Shown piece by piece: positions 44,108 to 52,118 of a stretch of 64,000 nt of DNA (position 1 is its first letter; each line of letters starts with the position of its first letter). The stretch comes from CAWJJM01 sp963843275 (GTDB taxonomy: Bacteria; Acidobacteriota; Thermoanaerobaculia; Multivoradales; JBCCEF01): the NCBI GenBank assembly GCA_963843275.1, contig CAWJJM010000004.1, positions 248,001 through 312,000 on the forward strand, read 5' to 3'. Position numbers and translations under genes: made by a program. Below the pieces are notes generated by a model that saw only the letters and a list, made by a program, of their open reading frames with translations, searched no databases and was not told where the DNA came from.

Positions 44108-45970
44108 TCAGGGAGCGGGCGGGCGGGGAGAGTAGACCCGCAGGCGGTAGCCGCTCTCCGGGAAGTCGCGCTCCGCGACCAGCCGCCAGCGCGGATCGCC
44201 CGTCACCGCCGCGCGCAGCGGGTCGAGGGGGGCGCTCTCGGCCGCGAAGTCGCGGCGCAGGGCGGGGCTGCCGGCCTCGAGGTCCAGCACCACGAGCGCC
44301 AGGCCACGCCCGGCGGCCCGGGCGAGGACCGCCTCCGGATCGCGCGCCAGCTCCCCGGGGTCGAGCGGCAAGCGCGGCTCCCCGGGGCCCGGGTCGAGAC
44401 GACGCAAGTCCCATTCCACGAGACCCGGGGAGAAGAAGTTCCAGGAGCCGACGAGGACGGCGCCGGCCGGCGCCGCCGCGACGACCGACGCGACCGCGTC
44501 GACCACCGGTTCCACCGCCGCCGGGACCGAGTGGAGGGCGAAGTCGCTCTCGAGCCGCGGGACGTCGACGCCGGCGCGGAGAGCCAGCGCCAGCACCAGC
44601 GCGACGGCCACCGCCGGCACCGCCAGGCGCGCCGCGCGGCCCGCCCGCGCGGCGACCTGGTCCACCGCCTCGGCCGCCGCCGCCGCGGCCAGCAGCCAGA
44701 CCAACGGCGCCGCCGGCGCCAGGAAGCGCGGCATCTTGTAGGGGTGCAGCAGCAACGCCGCCGACGCCACCAGCAGGGCGAGCCCGAGCGCCCGCCGCGC
44801 CGGCGGGAGCCGCGGCAGCAGCAGCAACGGCACCAGCGCCGCCGCCGCCGCCGCGAGACCGACCCCGGAATGGGCGTGGAACCGCTCCAGGAAGGCCGCC
44901 GGGTAGAAGGCCAGACCCGCCAGCGGACCGAGGCCCGAGGAGCGGTTCTCCACGAAGTGGACGAAGTTCTTGGCGTGGTGCGGCGACAGCATCCAGAGCC
45001 CGATCGGCAGCGCGATCGTCCACAGCGCGATCCGTCCCTCCGGCGTCATCGCCCGCACCCGCTCCACCAGCCGTCGGCGCCGCCGCGCGGACAGCGCCAC
45101 GCGCGCCAGCGCCACCAGGTAGAGGAGGTAGAGCGGCGGGCCCAGCGAGCGCAGCGCCACCCGCTGCCCGGCGAGCTCGAAGGAGAACCCCCCCGACAGG
45201 GCCAACCCGGCGAGCAGCAGGGCGTAGACGATCAGCGCCACGGTCCACGGGCGCCGCGGGTCGACCGCGGCGAGCCGTGCCCGCAGCCGCCGCGCCAGCG
45301 CCGCCCACGATCCCGCGCGCCGCCAGGCCTCGTGCAGCAGCAACGGCACCAGCCAGAGCAACCCGTAGTTGAACTTGGTGAAGAACAGCGCGGTCGCGGC
45401 CGCGCAGGCGGCGACCCAGTCGGCGCGCCGGCCGCCGCCCAGCCAGCGGGCGTAGGTGGCCACCGCCACCGCCAGCAGCAGGGCGCCCGGCACCTCGAGC
45501 ATCACCAGGGTGCCGAAGAGCTGGAAGAAGGGGCTGGACACGAAGAGCGCCGCCGCCACCGCGCCCGCCACCGCGGCGGCGCCCACCCCGCGCGGCCGCG
45601 CCACCTCCCAGCCGGCCCAGAACAGCGCCAGCCCGGCGAGGCCGAACAGCGCCGCGACCAGCATCCGGGGGGTGCTCCACGCCGGGCCGCCGGCGAGGAA
45701 CGCCGGCACCTCCAGCAACGGGAACAGCGGCGGCCAGACGTCGAGCCGGTGGATGCCGGCGACCAGGGCGACCACGTCGCCGCGGGCCACGGCGTCGGCG
45801 AGGCGCAGCCCGCTCGCCCCGTACTTCGCCATGTCCCACTGCGGCAGGCGCTCCGCCGCCGCCGCGAACCCCCACAACCGCCCGGCCAGCGCCGCCGCCA
45901 CCCAGGCCACGGCCGCCGCCGCGGCGAGAAAGCCGCTCGGAACCCGGCGAAGCGGAGGCCACGGACGCAA
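44108..45970 (-). CDS. GT39-type membrane glycosyltransferase (ArnT/PMT-like)
   Basis: 620 aa from a TTG at 45970 (alternatives lie downstream but would clip the first helix). First membrane helix: FLAAAAAVAWVAAALAGRLW. The first periplasmic loop contains the acidic motif (RLPQWDMAKYGASGLRLADAV) where these enzymes hold the catalytic Asp. About 11 further helices run to residue ~480, then a ~130-residue soluble C-terminal domain (VLVGSWNFFSPGLVEWDLRR). It likely moves a sugar from a polyprenyl-phosphate donor to an outer-leaflet acceptor. It is a single gene, 104 nt downstream of the divergent GAPDH start and on the same strand. Acceptor unknown; one of three similar enzymes in the window. 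Confidence 0.8.
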   Translation of the reverse strand: MRPWPPLRRVPSGFLAAAAAVAWVAAALAGRLWGFAAAAERLPQWDMAKYGASGLRLADAVARGDVVALVAGIHRLDVWPPLFPLLEVPAFLAGGPAWSTPRMLVAALFGLAGLALFWAGWEVARPRGVGAAAVAGAVAAALFVSSPFFQLFGTLVMLEVPGALLLAVAVATYARWLGGGRRADWVAACAAATALFFTKFNYGLLWLVPLLLHEAWRRAGSWAALARRLRARLAAVDPRRPWTVALIVYALLLAGLALSGGFSFELAGQRVALRSLGPPLYLLYLVALARVALSARRRRRLVERVRAMTPEGRIALWTIALPIGLWMLSPHHAKNFVHFVENRSSGLGPLAGLAFYPAAFLERFHAHSGVGLAAAAAALVPLLLLPRLPPARRALGLALLVASAALLLHPYKMPRFLAPAAPLVWLLAAAAAAEAVDQVAARAGRAARLAVPAVAVALVLALALRAGVDVPRLESDFALHSVPAAVEPVVDAVASVVAAAPAGAVLVGSWNFFSPGLVEWDLRRLDPGPGEPRLPLDPGELARDPEAVLARAAGRGLALVVLDLEAGSPALRRDFAAESAPLDPLRAAVTGDPRWRLVAERDFPESGYRLRVYSPRPPAP

Positions 45971-46142
45971 GACCCGCCGATCCTAGCCGACCCCGCCGGG
46001 CCGACCCCGCCGGCGGCGAACCCCGCACCAGGCCTCGCGGGCGAGCGGAGCTCCGCCCGCCGGGGACCGGAGGCAGGCCCCGGAGGCACCCTCGCGGCGG
46101 CGGCGGGGGTCGATGCAGGGAGGCCGAGCGAGCAGCGCCGCC

Positions 46143-46162
46143 GCGGACGCCCCCGCGTCCGC
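46143..46162 (-). terminator. 8-bp hairpin after the Rho-N-like gene
   Basis: GCGGACGC and GCGTCCGC flank a CCCC loop, 13 nt past the stop of the small Rho-N-like gene on the minus strand. There is no T tract. The remaining gap to 45971 shows nothing else. Confidence 0.4.
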
Positions 46163-46175
46163 CGCGGGGCCGGGG

Positions 46176-46484
46176 TCAGGAGGCTCTGCGGATGGCGCGC
46201 ACCAGCTGCCCCTTGTCCATCTTGCTGCGGCCCTCGATGTCGAGCTGCTTGGCGCGGTTGTAGAGCTCCTGCTTGGTGCGGTCCTCGAGGCTCCGGTTCG
46301 GGTTGCCGGTGCCGGAGGTGCTCCGGCGACCGCTCTTGGTGCGACCCTCCTCGCGGCGCTCCTTGTTGACGGTGCGGGCCGCGATCTCCTCGGCGCGGGA
46401 CTCCGAGCGGCCGCGCTGGCGGGCGCTCTTCTTGATGTGCTCGTACTGGCGCTCGTCCTTCTTGCTCCAGGCCTGCTGTGGCAT
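46176..46484 (-). CDS. Small Rho-N/SAP-like domain protein (often annotated plasmid-stabilisation protein)
   Basis: 102 aa from the ATG at 46484 with GAGGAGG 6 nt upstream. The N-terminal half is basic and helical (WSKKDERQYEHIKKSARQRG, then EEIAARTVNKERREEGRTKS). The C-terminal ~35 residues (TKQELYNRAKQLDIEGRSKM) match a Rho-termination-factor N-terminal-like helical domain that may bind nucleic acid. Homologues are widespread on chromosomes and the plasmid-stability label is historical. Function unknown. It diverges from the DUF1206 gene across a 191-nt gap that shows only the two ribosome binding sites. Confidence 0.85.
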   Translation of the reverse strand: MPQQAWSKKDERQYEHIKKSARQRGRSESRAEEIAARTVNKERREEGRTKSGRRSTSGTGNPNRSLEDRTKQELYNRAKQLDIEGRSKMDKGQLVRAIRRAS

Positions 46485-46675
46485 GAGGTCCTCCTCGTGA
46501 GGTGGTTTCCCGTTGTGTCGTCTCGAGTCGGTCGGGAGCCGACGGCGGATCCGCCGTGGCCCCGGCCCGGAAGAGTGCGAATGCCGTGCCGTGGCGGGGC
46601 GGCGTGGCACTGCCGTTGCAGCCTCGAAGCGGCGGACGGCGCCCAGAAGAGCAACTTCACCCGAGGAGGTTCCCC

Positions 46676-47520
46676 TTGAGCTCCCCCCTGACCAATACAC
46701 GAGCCGCGGCCGCTTCCGGCGGCCGCGAGGTGGCACGTTGGATCGCGCGCTTCGCCCGCTTCGGGTACGCGGCGAAAGGGGTCGTCTACGCGGTGGTCGG
46801 GGTGCTCGCCGTGCGCCTGGCGTTCGGCCGGGGCGGCGAGGCGACCGGGAGCCGGGGCGCCCTGCGCGAGATCGGCCAGGCGCCTTTCGGCCGCGTCCTG
46901 CTGGTGCTGCTGGCGCTGGGCCTGCTCGCCTACGCCGCCTGGAAGGTGGTCGAGGGGGTCCTCGACGTCGAGAACCACGGCTCGGAGCCCAAGGGGATGG
47001 TGGTCCGCACCGCCTACGTGGCGAGCGGGGCGCTGCACGCCGCGCTGGCGCTGTTCGCCGTCTCGCTCGCCGTCGGCCACCGGGGGGCGGCTCGAGCGGC
47101 GGCGCACGCGGCTTCACCGCCGAGCTGATGTCGCATCCTTGGGGCGAGTGGCTGGTCGGTGGGGTGGGGGTGGTGCTGATCGGCGTGGCCTTCGCCCAGT
47201 TCGCCATCGCCTGGCGCGCCCGGTTCCGGCGCCGCTGGCGGATCGCCGCCATGAGCCCGACCCAGGAGACCTGGGCGACGCGCGCCGGCCGGATCGGCTT
47301 CGCGGCGCGCGGCGTGGTGTTCGTCCTGGTGGGCCTGTTCTTCCTGCGGGCGGCGATCCAGTCCGACCCCAGCGAAGCGCGCGGGTTGGGGGGCGCGCTC
47401 GCCTCCCTGCTCGGCCAGCCCTACGGCGCCTGGTTGCTCGCCCTGGTCGCCCTCGGACTGGTCGGCTATGCCGTCACCTGCCTGGTCAACGCCCGCTACC
47501 GCCACTTCGACGTGCGCTGA
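46676..47520 (+). pseudogene. DUF1206 membrane protein, one -1 frameshift
   Basis: Starts at TTG 46676, 5 nt after GAGGAGGT. The first frame encodes WIARFARFGYAAKGVVYAVV and DVENHGSEPKGMVVRTAYVA (repeats 1 and 2). At the G6 run 47082-47087 the frame breaks. Restoring one G joins it to the other frame, which continues ELMSHPWGEWLVGGVGVVLI and RIGFAARGVVFVLVGLFFLR to VTCLVNARYRHFDVR, repeat 3 and the normal end. The whole would be ~281 aa with six helices in three DUF1206 repeats, the usual size. A miscounted G run in assembly is at least as likely as true decay. Its 3' end overlaps the convergent epimerase gene by 35 nt. Confidence 0.8.
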
Positions 47521-48451
47521 GCCCGCCGTCGCCGTAGAGGTCGGCGAGCGCCGCGCCCAGCTCCGGGAAGCGGAAGCGGAAGCCGAGCTGCTCGAGGCGG
47601 GTCGGCAGCACCCGGTGGCTCGCCAGCAGCAGCGTCGCCATCTCCCCGAGCACCAGCTTCAGCGCGACGCCCGGCGCGCGCAACAGGCTCGGCCGGCGCA
47701 GGACGCGTCCCAGCCGCCGTGACAGCTCGCGGTTGGGGACCGGGTTCGGCGACGCCAGGTTGAACGGGCCCGACGCCTGCTCGCTCTCGGCGAGGAAACG
47801 GATCGCGGCGGACTCGTCGGCGCGGTGGATCCACGACACCCACTGGCGGCCGTCGCCCACCGGCCCGCCGACGAAGAGCTTGAACGGGCGGGCGATCTGG
47901 GGGAGCGCGCCGCCCTCGGCGGAGAGGACCAGCGCGGTCCGCAGCAGGCAGCGCCGCACCCCCAGGGCCTCGACCGGCGCGGTGACCCCCTCCCACTCCA
48001 CGCAGACGTCGGCCAGGAAGCCCTCGCCCGGGGGGTGCTCCTCGCTCACCGGCTCGTCGCCGGTGTCGCCGTAGAGGTCGATGCCCGACGCCTGGAGCAG
48101 GAAGCGGGGCTTGACCTCGGCGCGGCGGATCGCCTCGAGCACGGCGCGCCCGGAGCGCACCCGGCTGTCGCGGATGCGCCGCTTCTTCTCCTCGGTCCAC
48201 GGCCATTCCGCCAGGCTCTCGCCGGCGAGGTGGACGATGCCGCGCGCCCCCTCGGCCAGCGCGTCCCACCCGTCCGCGGTCTCCGCGTCCCAACCGGCGG
48301 CCCGCACGCCGGCGGGGAGGTCGGTGACGCGCTCCGGGTGGCGGGAGAGCACCACCACCTCGAAGCCCGCCGCCGCCAGCTCCGCGGCGGCGCCGCGCCC
48401 GATGAGGCCGCTGCCGCCGGTGACGAGGATGCGCCGCGCGGTGTCGGTCAT
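47486..48451 (-). CDS. TIGR01777 family NAD(P)-dependent epimerase (YfcH/SulA-like)
   Basis: 321 aa from the ATG at 48451. The extended SDR fold opens RILVTGGSGLIGRGAAAELA (nucleotide-binding GxSGxxG). The family landmarks follow: IVHLAGESLAEWPWTEEKKR, then LLQASGIDLYGDTGDEPVSE and RTALVLSAEGGALPQIARPF, with FNLASPNPVPNRELSRRL near the C-terminus. The DUF1731 C-terminal segment (RVLPTRLEQLGFRFRFPELG) is complete. The catalytic Tyr of YxxxK-type enzymes is replaced, as usual in this family, by the SGIDLYGD stretch. Biological substrate unknown; some homologues affect cell division. Convergent with and slightly overlapping the DUF1206 gene. Confidence 0.9.
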   Translation of the reverse strand: MTDTARRILVTGGSGLIGRGAAAELAAAGFEVVVLSRHPERVTDLPAGVRAAGWDAETADGWDALAEGARGIVHLAGESLAEWPWTEEKKRRIRDSRVRSGRAVLEAIRRAEVKPRFLLQASGIDLYGDTGDEPVSEEHPPGEGFLADVCVEWEGVTAPVEALGVRRCLLRTALVLSAEGGALPQIARPFKLFVGGPVGDGRQWVSWIHRADESAAIRFLAESEQASGPFNLASPNPVPNRELSRRLGRVLRRPSLLRAPGVALKLVLGEMATLLLASHRVLPTRLEQLGFRFRFPELGAALADLYGDGGLSARRSGGSGR

Positions 48452-48494
48452 GGCGAAGGGAGGGCAAGCAAGCGCGCCGCCGGCCGGCACGCCG

Positions 48495-50243
48495 TCACAC
48501 CGCCGCGAGCTCCTCCTCGAGGCGCTGGCGCTGGGCGAGGTCGGCGTAGAGGCCGCCGCGGGCCACCAGCTCCTCGTGGCGGCCGCGGTCGACGATGCGA
48601 CCGCCCTCGAGGACCAGGATCAGGTCGGCGCCGCGCACCGTGGAGATGCGGTGCGAGACCAGGAACACCGTGCGCCCGGGGAAGACCTCGCGCAGGTTGG
48701 TGAGGATGGTCTCCTCGGTGTGGGTGTCCACGGCCGACAGGGCGTCGTCGAGCAGCAGGATCTCGGGGCGGCGCAGCAGCGCACGGGCCAGGGCGACGCG
48801 CTGCTTCTGGCCGCCGGAGAGGGTGATCCCCCGCTCCCCCACCACCGTGTCGAGGCCCTGGGGGAAGTCGGCGAGGTCGCTGTCGAGGCCGGCCAGCCGC
48901 GCCGCCTCGGCCGCCGCCTCGCGCCCCGCCGCCGGGCTGCCGTAGAGGATGTTGTCGAGCACCGTGGTGGAGAACAGGAAGGTCTCCTGCGGCACCATGC
49001 CCACCGCCGAGCGCAGCCGGGCGAGCGGCAGCCGCCGGGCGTCGACGCCGTCGACGAAGAGGCTCCCCGGCGGCGGCTCGAACAGCCGGGGGATCAGCGA
49101 CAGCAGCGTCGTCTTGCCGGCGCCGGTGCGGCCCACCAGGGCCACCGTCGTGCCGGCTCCGACGGCGAGGTCGACGCCGGCCAGCACCGCCGGCCCGTCC
49201 CCGTAGGAGAAGGTGAGGTCACGGAAGGCGATCGCGCCGGAGAGCGGCCCGGGGTCGACGAGCTCGTCGGCCGGGGCGTCGGCGACCGCCGGCGGCGTCT
49301 CGAGGATGGTGCGGATCCGCCCCAGCGAGGCGGTGCCGCGCTGCAGCAGGTTGATCACCCAGCCGATGGCGATCATCGGCCACACCAGCTCGCCGAGGAA
49401 GAGGTTGAAGGTGACGAGCTGACCCACGGTGATCCGGCCCCGCACCACCAGCGCGCTGCCGTACCAGAGGACCGCCACGAACCCCAGCCCGACGAGGATC
49501 TGCAGCGCCGGCCGGAAGGCCGCGTCCCAGCGGATCAGGTCGCGGTTGCGGTCCACGTAGGCCTCGTTGGCGGCGGCGAACAGCTCGGCCTCGGCCCCTT
49601 CGCGGGCGTAGGCCCGCACCACGCGCACCCCGGACAGGTTCTCCTGCACCCGGGTCGACAGATCGGAGAAGCTCTCCTGGACGCGCTCGAAGAGGACGTG
49701 GATGCGCTGGCCGACGTAGTGGGTGACCCAGGCGACCAGCGGCATCGGTGCCAGCGCCACCAGGGTGAGCGGCCCGTGGATGCCCACCATGAAGGCCAGC
49801 GCCCCGGTGGCGGTGAGCACCGTGTTCGTCGAGTACATGATCGCCGGGCCGCACAGCATCCGCACCGCCTGCAGGTCGTTGGTCGCCCGCGCCATCAGGT
49901 CGCCCGTGTAGCTCTCCTGGAAGAAGGAGAGCGACAGCTCCTCGAGCTTCTCGAAATAGCGGTTGCGGAGGTCGAGCTCGATGTCCCGGCTCATAGTGAC
50001 CAGGATCATCCGCTGCAGGTAGCTGAACACGCCCATCCCGGCGGTGACCGCGAGCAGCGCCGCGGCGTAGGTGGCGAGGGTGCGGCCGCTGACCTCGACC
50101 CGCAGCGCGTCGACCGCGTGGCCCACCAGCAGCGGCGCCAGCAGCCCCACGCCCACCGAGGCCGCGATGGCGCCGACGCCGCTGATCAGGCGCCGCCGGT
50201 ACCGCCGGAAGTAGGGGAAGAGGGTGCGCAGGCGTTCGAGCAC
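48495..50243 (-). CDS. ABC exporter, fused membrane and ATPase half-transporter (MdlA/YheI/MsbA-like)
   Basis: 582 aa. Residues ~15-310 form the six-helix exporter domain (type IV fold), with coupling-helix sequences such as SLSFFQESYTGDLMARATND. Residues ~330-575 are the ATPase with Walker A LVGRTGAGKTTLL, the Q-loop VPQETFLFSTTV, signature ITLSGGQKQRVALARALLRR and Walker B ILLLDDALSAVD with the H-loop LVSHRIS. Walker B ends in Asp-Asp instead of Asp-Glu, so this half may be a degenerate catalytic site that pairs with another subunit, as in heterodimeric exporters. It starts 16 nt after the trmB stop, so it is in the same transcript. Substrate unknown (lipid, peptide or drug). Confidence 0.92.
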   Translation of the reverse strand: MLERLRTLFPYFRRYRRRLISGVGAIAASVGVGLLAPLLVGHAVDALRVEVSGRTLATYAAALLAVTAGMGVFSYLQRMILVTMSRDIELDLRNRYFEKLEELSLSFFQESYTGDLMARATNDLQAVRMLCGPAIMYSTNTVLTATGALAFMVGIHGPLTLVALAPMPLVAWVTHYVGQRIHVLFERVQESFSDLSTRVQENLSGVRVVRAYAREGAEAELFAAANEAYVDRNRDLIRWDAAFRPALQILVGLGFVAVLWYGSALVVRGRITVGQLVTFNLFLGELVWPMIAIGWVINLLQRGTASLGRIRTILETPPAVADAPADELVDPGPLSGAIAFRDLTFSYGDGPAVLAGVDLAVGAGTTVALVGRTGAGKTTLLSLIPRLFEPPPGSLFVDGVDARRLPLARLRSAVGMVPQETFLFSTTVLDNILYGSPAAGREAAAEAARLAGLDSDLADFPQGLDTVVGERGITLSGGQKQRVALARALLRRPEILLLDDALSAVDTHTEETILTNLREVFPGRTVFLVSHRISTVRGADLILVLEGGRIVDRGRHEELVARGGLYADLAQRQRLEEELAAV

Positions 50244-50259
50244 GGAGGCGAGGAAGATA

Positions 50260-50982
50260 TCACCGCGCCGCGCCGGGCTCGGCCGGCGCCGGCGCCGCCA
50301 CCGCGGCCACCACCGCCGGCGCGGCGTCCGGGTGGAGCGGGAAGCCGGCCGCCGCCGCGCCGGCCGCCGCGCCCCTCACCGTGCCCTCCAGGCGCAGGAT
50401 GGGCCGCCCCTCGCGGACGTACTTGGCCTCGTAGTTGGTGCGCGGCCCCCCCGGCCAGCCGCCGGGGACCTCGCGGAGCGCCAGGCCGGGATGGGCGGCG
50501 AGCATCTCGCGCACCACGGCGCCGTACTCGAGGTGGTCGGTGGCGAAGGCGAAGCTTCCCCCCGGGGCGAGCAGCCCGAGGACCAGGTCGACCGTCTCCG
50601 GGTCGAAGAGCCGCCGCTTGTGATGCCGGCTCTTCGGCCACGGGTCGGGGAAGTAGACGTGGAGGGCGCGGGCGAAGCCGCGGGGCAGAACGGCCGAGCA
50701 GAGGAACAGCGCCTCGCCGCGCAGGGAGACCCAGTTGGCGAGACCGCGGCGGCGGGCGCGGCGGGTGAACAGGCGTTCGTACTTCCCCACCCGCTCGACG
50801 CCCAGGAACCGGCCGCCGGGCTCGGCCGCGGCGCGCGCCAGCAGGTAGCGGCCCTTGCCGTAGCCGAGCTCGACCTCCCACGGGCCGTCGCCCGGCACCA
50901 GCTCGTCCAGCGGCAGGGGAGCCCCGAGCTCCGCCAGGCCCCACGAGCCCTGCCGCGTCGAGACCCCGGTCGCGCGCACCAC
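50260..50982 (-). CDS. trmB: tRNA (guanine-N7-)-methyltransferase TrmB
   Basis: 240 aa from the GTG at 50982. It makes m7G46 in the variable loop of tRNA. SAM-binding motif: WEVELGYGKGRYLLARAA. The family signature is HVYFPDPWPKSRHHKRRLFD, with Asp/Pro-Trp-Pro-Lys as the catalytic core, then the C-terminal TNYEAKYVREGRPIL (TxYE-type motif). The N-terminus is short, as in the B. subtilis monomeric enzyme. The final ~35 residues are an Ala-rich extension not typical of the family. A TATACT -10 lies 6 nt before the GTG, which implies a leaderless mRNA. It is followed after 16 nt by the ABC exporter. Confidence 0.93.
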   Translation of the reverse strand: MVRATGVSTRQGSWGLAELGAPLPLDELVPGDGPWEVELGYGKGRYLLARAAAEPGGRFLGVERVGKYERLFTRRARRRGLANWVSLRGEALFLCSAVLPRGFARALHVYFPDPWPKSRHHKRRLFDPETVDLVLGLLAPGGSFAFATDHLEYGAVVREMLAAHPGLALREVPGGWPGGPRTNYEAKYVREGRPILRLEGTVRGAAAGAAAAGFPLHPDAAPAVVAAVAAPAPAEPGAAR

Positions 50983-50988
50983 GGGCGC

Positions 50989-50994
50989 AGTATA
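50989..50994 (-). promoter_or_regulatory. trmB -10 element (TATACT), leaderless spacing
   Basis: TATACT on the minus strand ends 6 nt before the GTG start at 50982. This leaves no room for a Shine-Dalgarno, so the transcript should begin at or next to the start codon. No clear -35 is seen upstream. Confidence 0.5.
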
Positions 50995-51031
50995 CGGGCC
51001 GGCCCCGGGGCGGGCGGGCGGCGCCGGCGGC

Positions 51032-52042
51032 TCAGTCCGGCACCACGGCCAGCGGATCCTCGGCGGTCGGGTCGACCCCCAGGACGCCGACGAGCTCCTG
51101 GTCGCCGCGGTCGGTGACGAACTCGGCCCACAGCGGGAAGTGGTCCGACAGCCGCGACGGGAGCTGGTTGGCGTGGAGCTGCTTGTAGACCGTTCCGACG
51201 AAGTCGACGACGCCGGCGTTCTGCGCGTAGAGCAAGGTGGACTCGCCCATGAACCAGGCGATCTGGTCGTAGAACTTGGCGCTGGCGCCGGTGGTCGTGC
51301 GCAGCCCCTGGAGCTGCTCGGGCACCACCAGCCCGCGCTCGACGAGGGCCTGGAACAGCGGGTTGTCGCCGCGGGCGTCGATGTTGAAGTCGCCGAGGAC
51401 CACCAGGTTGCGCTCCTCGGCCATGGGGCCGCGCGCCCGCGCCTGGATCTCGTCGGCGGTGAAGCGGGCCAGGCCGCCGACCTCCGCAAGGCGGTCCTCG
51501 GGCGCGTCGCCGAACCGGATGTGGGCGGTGAGCAGGGTGAAGCGCTCACGCCCGGCGCGGAAGCTGACGATGTAGGGCGTGCGGTCGAACTGCTCCACCG
51601 GGTCGCCGGCGGCGGTGGGCGGCAGCACGATCTCGCCCGCCAGCCCCGCCGGCTGCACCCGCCGGGTGTCGTAGAGGAACGCCAGCCGCTCCTTGTTGCC
51701 CTTGTCGCCCGCGGTGACGTCGCTGAGGATGAGCCCCCAGTCCGCGCCCAGGAAGTCGTCGAGCAGGCGCCGGATGGCGGTCGTCTCGCGCTTGACCTCC
51801 TGAATCGCGACGACGTCGAAGCGGCGCACCACCTCGGCGATCAGGGCCAGCCCGTGCAGCGTGCGCTTGGGGCTCCCGGGGTTCTCGCCGAAACCGTCGA
51901 AGACGTCGCCGAACGCCTGGATGTTCCAGGTCCCGATCAGCAGGTTGCGGTCGGTGACCTTGCCCGGCACCGCCGCCAGCCGCCGGCGCAGCCGCACCAG
52001 GTCCTCCGCCACGTGCGGCGGCACGTCCGCGAGCGTGAACAT
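51032..52042 (-). CDS. Endonuclease/exonuclease/phosphatase (EEP) family protein
   Basis: 336 aa, no signal peptide. DNase I-like fold with the catalytic landmarks IGTWNIQAFG (Asn), VVAIQEVK (Glu metal ligand), LTAHIRFGD (His), LVVLGDFNID (Asp/Asn) and the final LSDHFPLWAEF (Asp-His). It also has YDQIAWFMGE. All active-site residues are present, so it should be a Mg-dependent phosphodiesterase or nuclease. The DNase I-like subgroup includes DNA repair, sphingomyelinase and inositol-phosphatase members, and the substrate cannot be fixed. It lies 49 nt upstream of trmB on the same strand, but trmB has its own -10. Confidence 0.88.
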   Translation of the reverse strand: MFTLADVPPHVAEDLVRLRRRLAAVPGKVTDRNLLIGTWNIQAFGDVFDGFGENPGSPKRTLHGLALIAEVVRRFDVVAIQEVKRETTAIRRLLDDFLGADWGLILSDVTAGDKGNKERLAFLYDTRRVQPAGLAGEIVLPPTAAGDPVEQFDRTPYIVSFRAGRERFTLLTAHIRFGDAPEDRLAEVGGLARFTADEIQARARGPMAEERNLVVLGDFNIDARGDNPLFQALVERGLVVPEQLQGLRTTTGASAKFYDQIAWFMGESTLLYAQNAGVVDFVGTVYKQLHANQLPSRLSDHFPLWAEFVTDRGDQELVGVLGVDPTAEDPLAVVPD

Positions 52043-52118
52043 CCCCGCCTCCTTTCCGCAGGTCTTCCGTAAAGCCTACCGGAGAGGCGGCGCCCCGCGC
52101 GGCGGCGTTACCGCCCGG

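Noticed and set aside
47082..47087. Programmed ribosomal frameshift at the G6 run of the DUF1206 gene
   Set aside because: No slippery heptamer of a known type, no downstream pseudoknot recognised, and DUF1206 proteins are normally single-frame; indel or decay is simpler.
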